DNA of 64,000 bases, from the IMG/VR virus record IMGVR_UViG_3300046820_002290, positions 1 through 64,000 of that record. One strand, written 5' to 3'. A model generated the notes under the pieces. That model was not told the DNA's origin and ran no database searches. It was given only the letters and a program-made list of their open reading frames with translations. Position numbers and translations under genes: made by a program. The stretch is from a virus. This document shows, piece after piece, positions 16,349 through 23,173 of this stretch (its first letter is position 1; each line of letters begins with the position of its first letter).

Positions 16349-19039
16349 GTGTTTCAAAAACGCATCCACGTCTTCAAAGCGGGTGATCAAACATCTGCTC
16401 AAGGAGTTCAGAGACACTTCTCTGACAAGGACTTGCAGCAGGTTGTTGACACCTATGATCCTTCGATCCATGAAGCCCCATTAGTCATTGGACACGCAGG
16501 TGACAATGATAGCATGCCGGCCTACGGGTGGATCAAAGGATTCTCCAAACAGGGCGGCAATCTATACGCGGACGTGGCCTTTACGGACACGGCCAAAGAC
16601 TTGGTGAAAGATGGGCATTACCGAAAGGTTTCTATTTCCTTCTATTCACCGGATAGCGCCATCAACCCGCACAAGGGGAAATGGAGCGCTCGTCATCTTG
16701 CTTTGCTGGGGGCCTCACCCCCAGCCGTAAAAGGTTTAGAGCCTTTTTCGTTTGCGGAGATGGAGGGAGTCTACGACTTTGCCGTGGCTCTTGCCCCCTC
16801 TGACATCTTTGATGAGGAGCTCGGCCCCACGCTCATAGTGGAAAAAAGCCCTTTAGAGATGCTCCGAGAGAAGCTCGATGAAGTCCGCCAGGACGTGTCG
16901 AGTGCGGTAAAAGAACTGCAAGGCAACCAACAAACACAACCGACCGAGGGACTGGAAGATGTTGCTACGTCATCCGTGACGGAACAACCTGAAGCTGCTC
17001 AAATGGCTAACCCAGATGCTCCACAATTCAAAGAAACCAGCAAAAACGTGGGTCGCGAAGGAACTGAAATCACTCAGCAGACGGCTGACCTCGAAGATCA
17101 ATTTCCGGAAGAGGAATTTATGGACCAAGGAAAAATCAGCCGGAAGCACGTCAAAGGTGCCCACGGCCAAGTTATGCAGGTCGTAGAAAACGTCTACGAC
17201 GAGGCTCACAAAGAGTCGACCGACGAACGCAAGGCAGCCGCCGACCGTGCCTTCGAGGCCAAGCGCATGAAGAAGGAAGGCAAGCCTGAAGAGGCTAAGG
17301 AAGTTAAGCGTTTCGGAAAAGAAGAGGACAAGCTCATCAAGGAGGCTAAGCATTCGGAAGATGAGGACATTTCCGATAGCGCTATGGCTCGCAAACACGG
17401 TGGCGATGGTGGCCCTGGCTCCGCTGACCACGCTGAAGATCCTACCGGACGCTATGAGACCGCCCGTTCCGCCGACAACGGCTATGTCGATCGCATGAAA
17501 ACCGGCAAAGCCGGTGCTGGATCTCAAACCGGCCGCTTCAAAACTGCTAAGAGCAGCGAGCAAGACACCGACCGGATGCACACTGCTGAAAATGGTGAGC
17601 AAGATGAAGACCGTATGCACACTGCTAAGGAGTCCGAGATGGCTTCCGATGGCGAAGAGCGTTGGGCTGGCCAAGCTGACAACTATGAGCGTGTAAACAA
17701 CATGGACCAGTATGACGCCGATGAAAAGAGCTACGGCGTAAATGCCCCTAAGACCTCCAAGGGAACTGACCCCTATGGTCGTCAAGAGACCGAAACCAAG
17801 ATTCCGGTGGAATCTGAAGAGATGCCCGATGATGAGGTGTTTGCAGTGCAAACAACCAATGTCATGAACGACAAGAACATGCGTGTGATTCGTCAGAAAT
17901 CTTCTGACGCTCGTGCCAAGTCTGTTGGCACCCATAACCTGCTGTATGCAGAGCCCCAAGCTGACGAAATGACCGGTGAAGACGGTGTTACTACCGCTCG
18001 CAAGTCAATGAAAGGCGACAAAATGGTTGAGCACGCTGAGTATGAAACTGGCGACATCTCCGGTGAAGCCAGCCTGGAGTCTCTTCGTGAAGAGATTGGC
18101 GACGGTAAGAAAGCTAAAGCCAAGCAACTTCAGCCAGGTGCCATGGACACCACTGACGAGCCTGGTGAAATTGTTGGGCCCTCTGGCGCCTACGCCGAAT
18201 CCTACAAGGGTGAGCCCAAGGCTAAGTCCAAGCAGCTGACTCCCGGTGCCCAGGACAGCGTTGATGATCCTGATCAAATCACCGGTCCTTCCGGTGTGTA
18301 TGGCGAAGCCTCCCTCGAGTCTCTCCGTGAGAATATTGGGGATGGCAAGAAGTCCAAGGCTCGCCAGCTGACCCCCGGCGCGATGGATGATTTGGACTCC
18401 CCTGCTGAAGTCAGCAAGAAGTCCGGTGGCGTTTACGCTGAAGAGCACGGAGAGAAGAAAGATCCTTACACCAAAACTGGTTTCGGCTCCACCTACGAAG
18501 AAGGTGAAGGTGATGACGGTGTGGATGAGGGTGAAGAGTCCTACAACGAGAACTACTCCGTCGACCATTGCGGTATGGAGTATGGCGGCATGGGGTCCAT
18601 GGGTCAAGCCCGTCCCATGGGTACTCAGCAAATGTACGAGGAGCTGATGTCCCTCAAGCAGAAGTACGCTGAGCTTGAGAACCGCAATCGCATGGAGAAG
18701 ATGAACTTCCGTCGGATGCAAATGGCGGAGGCAATCGGTCACATGTACACGGAAGGTCGCCTGACCGACGGCATCATGCCTGAGCAAGAGCTTCTCTCTT
18801 ACGTAGAAGGTCTTGAGTTCGGTACTCTCGAGTTCTCTGAGGGTGAAACTGCCGCTACCAAGCTGCTGACTCTGCTGAGCAAGCTGCCCCCGATGGTTTC
18901 CTTCGGTGAAGTTGCCGGTGGCACCTTCCAGTATGCCGAAGAGGACCTGGATCCTCACGCCAAGGCTCTCCGCATGGTGGAAGAGTCGGAAGGTAAGATG
19001 GACTACGTGGAAGCCCTTAAGAAAACCATGTTCTCCTGA
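16349..19039 (+). CDS. Capsid maturation protease fused to a long scaffold (Mu gpI-like)
   Basis: An 896-residue protein starting with GTG; no ATG is available near the front. Residues about 1-145 resemble the Mu I-type prohead protease: HVFKAGDQTSAQGVQRHFS, APLVIGHAGDNDSMPAYGW, YRKVSISFYSP, LALLGASPPAVKGLEP. Residues about 150-740 are extremely charged, disordered-looking and repetitive. They include GxDRMHTA repeats near 17560-17640 and three longer repeats near 18064-18445. The last 150 residues are helical (MSLKQKYAELENRNRMEKM) as expected for a scaffold core. It lies between portal and Mu F-like genes. The fused protease-scaffold layout is known in other phages, but this scaffold is long. 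Confidence 0.75.
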   Translation: MFQKRIHVFKAGDQTSAQGVQRHFSDKDLQQVVDTYDPSIHEAPLVIGHAGDNDSMPAYGWIKGFSKQGGNLYADVAFTDTAKDLVKDGHYRKVSISFYSPDSAINPHKGKWSARHLALLGASPPAVKGLEPFSFAEMEGVYDFAVALAPSDIFDEELGPTLIVEKSPLEMLREKLDEVRQDVSSAVKELQGNQQTQPTEGLEDVATSSVTEQPEAAQMANPDAPQFKETSKNVGREGTEITQQTADLEDQFPEEEFMDQGKISRKHVKGAHGQVMQVVENVYDEAHKESTDERKAAADRAFEAKRMKKEGKPEEAKEVKRFGKEEDKLIKEAKHSEDEDISDSAMARKHGGDGGPGSADHAEDPTGRYETARSADNGYVDRMKTGKAGAGSQTGRFKTAKSSEQDTDRMHTAENGEQDEDRMHTAKESEMASDGEERWAGQADNYERVNNMDQYDADEKSYGVNAPKTSKGTDPYGRQETETKIPVESEEMPDDEVFAVQTTNVMNDKNMRVIRQKSSDARAKSVGTHNLLYAEPQADEMTGEDGVTTARKSMKGDKMVEHAEYETGDISGEASLESLREEIGDGKKAKAKQLQPGAMDTTDEPGEIVGPSGAYAESYKGEPKAKSKQLTPGAQDSVDDPDQITGPSGVYGEASLESLRENIGDGKKSKARQLTPGAMDDLDSPAEVSKKSGGVYAEEHGEKKDPYTKTGFGSTYEEGEGDDGVDEGEESYNENYSVDHCGMEYGGMGSMGQARPMGTQQMYEELMSLKQKYAELENRNRMEKMNFRRMQMAEAIGHMYTEGRLTDGIMPEQELLSYVEGLEFGTLEFSEGETAATKLLTLLSKLPPMVSFGEVAGGTFQYAEEDLDPHAKALRMVEESEGKMDYVEALKKTMFS
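18064..18445 (+). repeat. Three imperfect coding repeats in the scaffold
   Basis: Units share ASLESLREEIGDGKKAKAKQ-, QLTPGAMD- and GPSGVYGE-like segments; the middle unit lacks the ASLESLR part. DNA identity between the first and third units is high but not perfect, which points to an older in-frame duplication. Confidence 0.7.
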
Positions 19040-19046
19040 GGTAGTT

Positions 19047-19811
19047 ATGGATCTCCTCTCTTTCGTTAGTATGGCGACAAAGCGGAGATCCGATTACTTC
19101 GCCCAGGCCAAAACTCTAGCTCGAAAATACAAAGAGCAGCCGATTCTGGAAGAACGGATGAAAGCAGAGTCCCTTGGCCTTGTGAAAGGTCTCCGAGACA
19201 AGCTGATGAAGTGGAATGAGTACGAGCGGACAATGCTCGACAAAACTCTGACCGCTGCTTTGGCAGCGTGCATTCTCGGAATCAAAGATGACAATCTCGA
19301 TCGGAAGCTGGAAAAGTGTTGGCCCATTATTGTGGGTGATATGCTCCCGCCTCTTACAAAGTTTTTAGCAGAGACTAAAGAATATATTGACTCTGGTGTT
19401 TTGCGGCTAGGGGATCAAACAGTCGATTTTGCAGACTACAATCTCCTTGGTGCAATGCCTGGTGCAATAGACCTTGGCGTTGACGAAATCGAAGGTATCA
19501 ATCCCGAAGAGGAAGGTATCGAAGAAGCTTCTCAACGTCGAGCTCAAGGGAGGAGTTGGCCGGCATTGGCCGACCGGGTCTCCCGGTATTTAGCGACGCC
19601 TACTTTTTCTTTTTACAATTTGGGCCAATACATGGTGGCTCAAGATCAAGGTTTTAAGGAAATGCGAAGAGTTGCTAAAGGCGATAAAAAAATGTGTATC
19701 GATTGCAAAAACTATGACGAACAAGGCTGGATGCCGATTGGCGAGTTGCCAATGCCCGGCAAAGGCTGCCGTTGTTATGATCGTTGCCGTTGCTACTTGG
19801 AATATCGCTAA
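19047..19811 (+). CDS. Minor head protein, Mu gpF-like C-terminus
   Basis: A 254-residue protein starting seven bases after the scaffold stop, with GAGG well placed before ATG 19047; the longer open frame upstream is a shadow. The N-terminal half is helical. The C-terminus has the Cys pattern of Mu F / SPP1 gp7-type minor head proteins: MCIDCKNYDEQGWMPIGELP, followed by PGKGCRCYDRCRCYLEY. These proteins attach near the portal inside the head. The long ADP-ribosyltransferase-like extensions of some relatives are absent. Confidence 0.68.
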   Translation: MDLLSFVSMATKRRSDYFAQAKTLARKYKEQPILEERMKAESLGLVKGLRDKLMKWNEYERTMLDKTLTAALAACILGIKDDNLDRKLEKCWPIIVGDMLPPLTKFLAETKEYIDSGVLRLGDQTVDFADYNLLGAMPGAIDLGVDEIEGINPEEEGIEEASQRRAQGRSWPALADRVSRYLATPTFSFYNLGQYMVAQDQGFKEMRRVAKGDKKMCIDCKNYDEQGWMPIGELPMPGKGCRCYDRCRCYLEYR

Positions 19812-19820
19812 GGGTAAAAC
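19812..19820 (+). promoter_or_regulatory. Conserved intergenic element GGGTAAAAC (decoration/capsid unit)
   Basis: Exact copy immediately after the TAA stop. Its ATG is 79 bases beyond the element, one of the long leaders. Confidence 0.6.
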
Positions 19821-19832
19821 CCAATACATTCT

Positions 19833-19858
19833 ACTGAGTTCTACAAACCATTCTCAGT
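19833..19858 (+). promoter_or_regulatory. Leader hairpin before the decoration protein gene
   Basis: ACTGAG (19833-19838) pairs with CTCAGT (19853-19858) around a 14-base loop. It is followed by an A/T-rich stretch and a TTGGAGACAG ribosome site ahead of ATG 19900. Confidence 0.45.
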
Positions 19859-19899
19859 GAAAACCAATTGAAGTCCATCAAATTTTTTGGAGACAGATT

Positions 19900-20361
19900 A
19901 TGGCAACCAATGCCGCCCCCATTTACGGAAAGCAGTACATCCGTTACGCTGAGACCTGGGAAGCCCCCGTTAACGACCAAGCCGGTACTAAGGGTATCGT
20001 AGAAGTTGGCGAACTTCGTGCTGTGAGCTATGCCACCTGGGCTGGCCCCAACTACGCTGCCCCTGGCATCTACTTCACCGTTCAGCCCACCAACATTTGT
20101 GGTGTGAACCAGGCCTACATGCCCACCGCCCTGGCTCAGCCTTACACCGCTCGTCAATTGACTGTTGCTACCAGCGGCCTGCTGCTGATTGAAGTGGCCC
20201 CCGCTTCTGCCGCAATCGGTCTGAACACCCCCCTTCAGGTGAACAACCTGGGCCAAGCCACTGCCGCTGGCACCCCTGTAACCCTGGACGCCACCACTCC
20301 TTTGATCCGTGAGAACGTGACCATTGGCGGTCGTCGTCTCGTACTTGTCAGCTTCGCCTGA
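19900..20361 (+). CDS. Putative capsid decoration protein
   Basis: A 153-residue Ala/Thr/Val-rich beta protein directly upstream of the major capsid gene, where Mu-like and many other phages place a DUF2190-type head decoration or stabilising protein. Strands such as GIYFTVQPTNICGV and RENVTIGGRRLVLVSFA fit a small beta fold. Codon use is highly biased, as in the capsid gene, which implies an abundant product. It has a good ribosome site (GGAGA). The functional call rests mainly on position and composition. Confidence 0.6.
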   Translation: MATNAAPIYGKQYIRYAETWEAPVNDQAGTKGIVEVGELRAVSYATWAGPNYAAPGIYFTVQPTNICGVNQAYMPTALAQPYTARQLTVATSGLLLIEVAPASAAIGLNTPLQVNNLGQATAAGTPVTLDATTPLIRENVTIGGRRLVLVSFA

Positions 20362-20377
20362 TAACTAACTAACGGCA

Positions 20378-20409
20378 GGCTGGGCAGTTTTCGAACGTAA
20401 GCCCCAGCC
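20378..20409 (+). promoter_or_regulatory. Hairpin between decoration and capsid genes
   Basis: GGCTGGG (20378-20384) pairs with CCCAGCC (20403-20409), with possible extension by CAG/CTG outside. No T-run follows, so it is more likely a leader or mRNA-processing hairpin than a terminator. Confidence 0.5.
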
Positions 20410-20454
20410 CTGTGTGCACACATTTGAAGACAAAGATTACGGAGACTTCCTCCC

Positions 20455-21507
20455 ATGATGAACCTGCAACAAACCTACGCAGGTGTAGATCCGATTCTGA
20501 CTACACTTGCCCAAGGTTTCATGCTTCCGGCGACTAATATCGCCAACTTTATTGCCCCCGTAGTAGATACCCCGACCCGTGCTGGCCGGATTCTGCGCTT
20601 CGGCAAGGAGCAGTTCGCCATCAACGACTTCCGTCGTGCATATGGCACCAACATTCCTTACGTTCAAAGCCGTTACGACTCGGAGCCCTATGCTCTCGAG
20701 CAAGAAGTGGTGGCTTGGGAACTGCCGGAAGAAGTAATTGAGAACGCCGGTGAAGGCCCTGCTCAGGTTGACCTGCGTGCGATTGAAACTCGCAACGCAA
20801 TGTCCCGCCTGATGAACGCCTATGAGTACACCGTATCTCAGGCTGTTACTGTAACCGCTACTTACAACCCTTACGAGCCCAACACTGGCGCTGGTACTCA
20901 GGATGGCCTGGGCTTCACCAGCTGGAGCACCTTCTCGGCTGCCTATACAACTGCCGCTGGTCCTTCGGCTTGGTCCTCCCTGACCTCCAACCCGATCGAA
21001 GACGTTCTGACCCTGAAGCGCTCTGTAGCTAACCAGGTCGGTATTCGCCCCAACTCCATGGTTGTTGGCACCGCTGTGTTCGACCAGCTGCTGACCAACC
21101 AGGCGATCCTTGAGCGTATCAAGTACACCACCGCCGACAGCATCGACACCGACATGCTGGCTCGCTACTTCGGTCTCGAGCGCGGTCTGCGTGTGGCTGA
21201 GGGTCGTTATCTGGCCACCGACGGTAGCCTGCAGCCTGTGTTCCCTGAGAACGGAATCCTGCTGTTCTACAGCCCCAATGGTCCTTCCGACTCCGTGATG
21301 CCTGCTGGTGGCGCTAACGCCGCTACGCCTGCCTTCGCTTACACCTACCAGCTGACCGGCACTCCTGCCGTTCGTCCTGAGTACTACATTCGTGAGCGTC
21401 GTGTGGTTCGTGCTGAGATTACCGTTGAGCGTATTGTTAACCTCGTTGGTCTTGGTGCTACTGGTTTTATCGGTTCTGGCGCGATGATCACCGACATCCT
21501 GTCCTGA
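20455..21507 (+). CDS. Major capsid protein (HK97-fold, Mu-like head block)
   Basis: A 350-residue major head protein. Features typical of this group: an N-terminal segment ending IAPVVDTPTRAGRILRFGKE, a long acidic helix (DLRAIETRNAMSRLMNAYEY), ANQVGIRPNSMVVGTAVFDQ for the axial domain, and a C-terminal beta stretch PEYYIRERRVVRAEITVERI. Expression should be very high: GGAG ribosome site, strongly biased codons, and a leader hairpin upstream. It follows protease/scaffold, F-like and decoration genes, the normal order. No large delta domain is evident beyond the scaffold, which is encoded separately. Confidence 0.85.
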   Translation: MMNLQQTYAGVDPILTTLAQGFMLPATNIANFIAPVVDTPTRAGRILRFGKEQFAINDFRRAYGTNIPYVQSRYDSEPYALEQEVVAWELPEEVIENAGEGPAQVDLRAIETRNAMSRLMNAYEYTVSQAVTVTATYNPYEPNTGAGTQDGLGFTSWSTFSAAYTTAAGPSAWSSLTSNPIEDVLTLKRSVANQVGIRPNSMVVGTAVFDQLLTNQAILERIKYTTADSIDTDMLARYFGLERGLRVAEGRYLATDGSLQPVFPENGILLFYSPNGPSDSVMPAGGANAATPAFAYTYQLTGTPAVRPEYYIRERRVVRAEITVERIVNLVGLGATGFIGSGAMITDILS

Positions 21508-21521
21508 TTAGGAAAGGAAAT

Positions 21522-21530
21522 AAGGAGGTG
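21522..21530 (+). promoter_or_regulatory. Very strong ribosome binding site (AAGGAGGTG)
   Basis: The perfect anti-16S match is five bases before ATG 21536, the strongest such site noticed in the window. It serves the tail tube gene. Confidence 0.85.
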
Positions 21531-21535
21531 TTATC

Positions 21536-21979
21536 ATGGCTATTCTTCGCCCATTAACCAAAGCGCAGTACGAAGTAAGCTTCACTGCAATCGGTGGACC
21601 GACTTTTACAGCGGTGTTCACCCAGTTTAGTGGAATCAATGATTCCTCAGATAGCAGCACCTACGCTAATGGCACAGGCAACCGTCTGTATCACGTTGTT
21701 GGCCCTCGGACAGCAGACAATGTAACATTGACTGCTCCGTACGATCCGACAATCTTCAAGACTCTCGAACAGTTCTGGCTTGATTACAACTGTAATCCCA
21801 TCACCGTTACCGTTACCCCCCGTGACTGTTCTGGTGAAGGCTCTGCTCCCGCAGGTGGTCAGTATATCTGTTACGAGTGTCAGTTTGTTTCCATCACGAC
21901 GGCTGATGTCGATCGCGAAAGCGGCGACGTGCAGACCATTGAAGTGGAAATGACCATAAATTACTGGGAGCGTACGTGA
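21536..21979 (+). CDS. Tail tube protein
   Basis: A 147-residue beta-rich protein of the size of T4 gp19 (163 aa). The pattern YEVSFTAIGGPTFTAVFTQF, followed by SGIND, resembles the tube family opening in which the strand is followed by a SGL-like loop; later strands are VTLTAPYDPTIF and QTIEVEMTINYWE. The strong ribosome site fits the high copy number of tube protein. It is co-transcribed with the capsid gene and ends shortly before an intrinsic terminator. Confidence 0.7.
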   Translation: MAILRPLTKAQYEVSFTAIGGPTFTAVFTQFSGINDSSDSSTYANGTGNRLYHVVGPRTADNVTLTAPYDPTIFKTLEQFWLDYNCNPITVTVTPRDCSGEGSAPAGGQYICYECQFVSITTADVDRESGDVQTIEVEMTINYWERT

Positions 21980-21998
21980 TACGGTGAACTACTTGGAG

Positions 21999-22026
21999 TT
22001 TACTTAAATCCCGCATCTGCTATAAT
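21999..22026 (+). promoter_or_regulatory. Sigma-70-like promoter for the GIY-YIG nuclease gene
   Basis: TTTACT (21999-22004), a 16-base spacer, and TATAAT (22021-22026) with TGC just before it (extended -10). Transcription would start near 22033, about 18 bases before the GTG start. Confidence 0.55.
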
Positions 22027-22050
22027 GCCCTCAGAAATGAGGGCTTTTTT
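22027..22050 (+). terminator. Intrinsic terminator after the capsid/tube unit
   Basis: GCCCTC (22027-22032), loop AGAAAT, GAGGGC (22039-22044), then six T. It directly abuts the -10 box before it and the GTG start after it. Confidence 0.85.
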
Positions 22051-22569
22051 GTGATTACTTACACCGCCACCAACGTTAAAACTGGACGGTTTTACATAGG
22101 ATCCGCAAAGGATTACTGTAACCACTTGAACCGGATGGGGAACCACCACGTTGGCAAACCTTATAACGATTTCCGCAAAGAACTTCAGGCAGATCCCCAC
22201 GCATTCAAGTGGGAATACTCAGAAGATGGTTTAGACACCCGTGACTTTGAGGAAAGTCTACTCCATCTGTACGTGGGTAGTAAATGGTGTTATAACAAAT
22301 CAAAAACGAGCAAGGGTTGTGTGGGCGATCCGGAAACGACTTACCGGGGCGGTAAAATTGGGATGACGCAGAGTGAAGAAACCCGCCGCAAAATCGGCAA
22401 GGGCAATAGCAATCCCTCCGCTGAAAAGCGTAAGCGACAGAGTGAGGGTGTTAGCAAAACCAACGCCAAAAAATCCCCGTGCCCCCAATGCGGCATACTC
22501 ATGAACGTCGGCAACCTCACAAAACATCTCAAAGGTACTCGCTGTAAGGGCAAACCGCAAGTAGGGTAA
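22051..22569 (+). CDS. GIY-YIG homing endonuclease with NUMOD3 and zinc finger
   Basis: A 172-residue selfish DNA endonuclease, starting with GTG. N-terminal GIY-YIG variant: ITYTATNVKTGRFYIGSAKD, with YIG at 15-17 and the likely catalytic Glu at E67/E68 in DFEESLLHLY. The middle carries a NUMOD3 DNA-binding motif (MTQSEETRRKIGKGNSNPS). The C-terminus is a zinc-finger-like CPQCGILMNVGNLTKHLKGT followed by RC. It sits between tail tube and a virion gene with its own promoter. Its stop codon (GGG TAA) lies inside the conserved element that serves the next gene, so the insertion leaves that gene's control region intact. Confidence 0.85.
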   Translation: MITYTATNVKTGRFYIGSAKDYCNHLNRMGNHHVGKPYNDFRKELQADPHAFKWEYSEDGLDTRDFEESLLHLYVGSKWCYNKSKTSKGCVGDPETTYRGGKIGMTQSEETRRKIGKGNSNPSAEKRKRQSEGVSKTNAKKSPCPQCGILMNVGNLTKHLKGTRCKGKPQVG

Positions 22570-22572
22570 AAC
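22564..22572 (+). promoter_or_regulatory. Conserved intergenic element GGGTAAAAC (overlaps nuclease stop)
   Basis: Exact copy whose TAA is the stop of the GIY-YIG gene. CATCGTAACG follows, and the next ATG is 29 bases beyond. Confidence 0.6.
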
Positions 22573-22601
22573 CATCGTAACGTGGGATAGTTATCAGTCG
22601 T

Positions 22602-23162
22602 ATGGCAAAAACGACATTTTCAAGTGGGGTTATTGTCACAAGCCAATGGCTCAATGGCTCCCAGCAAATCTATTTCGACGGTCAAGATCTTGACTGGCAC
22701 TATCCTCCTCTCGGCCTGAACTCACTCGTTCGTACTGGTCCGAACGGATTGGATTCGGCTTACGTGACGCTAACTACGGATCAACCCGAGCTGGATAGCA
22801 ACGGATTGTTGATTTCGGGCGCTCCAATTAGCGGTAACAAGGTTGTAAACGGAATGTGGAATTTCGGTTATGACCCCCTTCAGGCAGGTAATCCGGCCAA
22901 CATCCGCGATAACGCACCAAAGAGCTACACGACCAACGATAAATATAACTATGCCGGCGGTGCTCCTACACCCACCATCCCTCAGAAATTTGGTGCCCTT
23001 GACAACGCTGACCTGGTTACTAAGGAAGTGCTTGAGGCCTGGGTAACCTACCTGTTTGAAACCCTGGAGATTGATAACGGAGTTTACTACTCTGCCTCCA
23101 ACCCAACCTGTCAGAACTACAGCCTAGGTGGCAGTAACTCCGACATTATTTGTCCGCTTTGA
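22602..23162 (+). CDS. Putative virion protein
   Basis: A 186-residue protein rich in Asn, Gly, Tyr and Thr with beta character (VTSQWLNGSQQIYFDGQDLD). No family recognised. It heads a unit that continues directly into the baseplate J-like gene (12-base gap with GAGGGAG ribosome site), so a baseplate or tail role is likely. Confidence 0.6.
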   Translation: MAKTTFSSGVIVTSQWLNGSQQIYFDGQDLDWHYPPLGLNSLVRTGPNGLDSAYVTLTTDQPELDSNGLLISGAPISGNKVVNGMWNFGYDPLQAGNPANIRDNAPKSYTTNDKYNYAGGAPTPTIPQKFGALDNADLVTKEVLEAWVTYLFETLEIDNGVYYSASNPTCQNYSLGGSNSDIICPL

Positions 23163-23173
23163 GGGAGTAAGAA

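Noticed and set aside
16970-18958. Long antisense open frames under the protease/scaffold gene
   Set aside because: They are complements of Glu/Lys-rich repetitive coding sequence with no ribosome sites; the sense frame has clear homology features.
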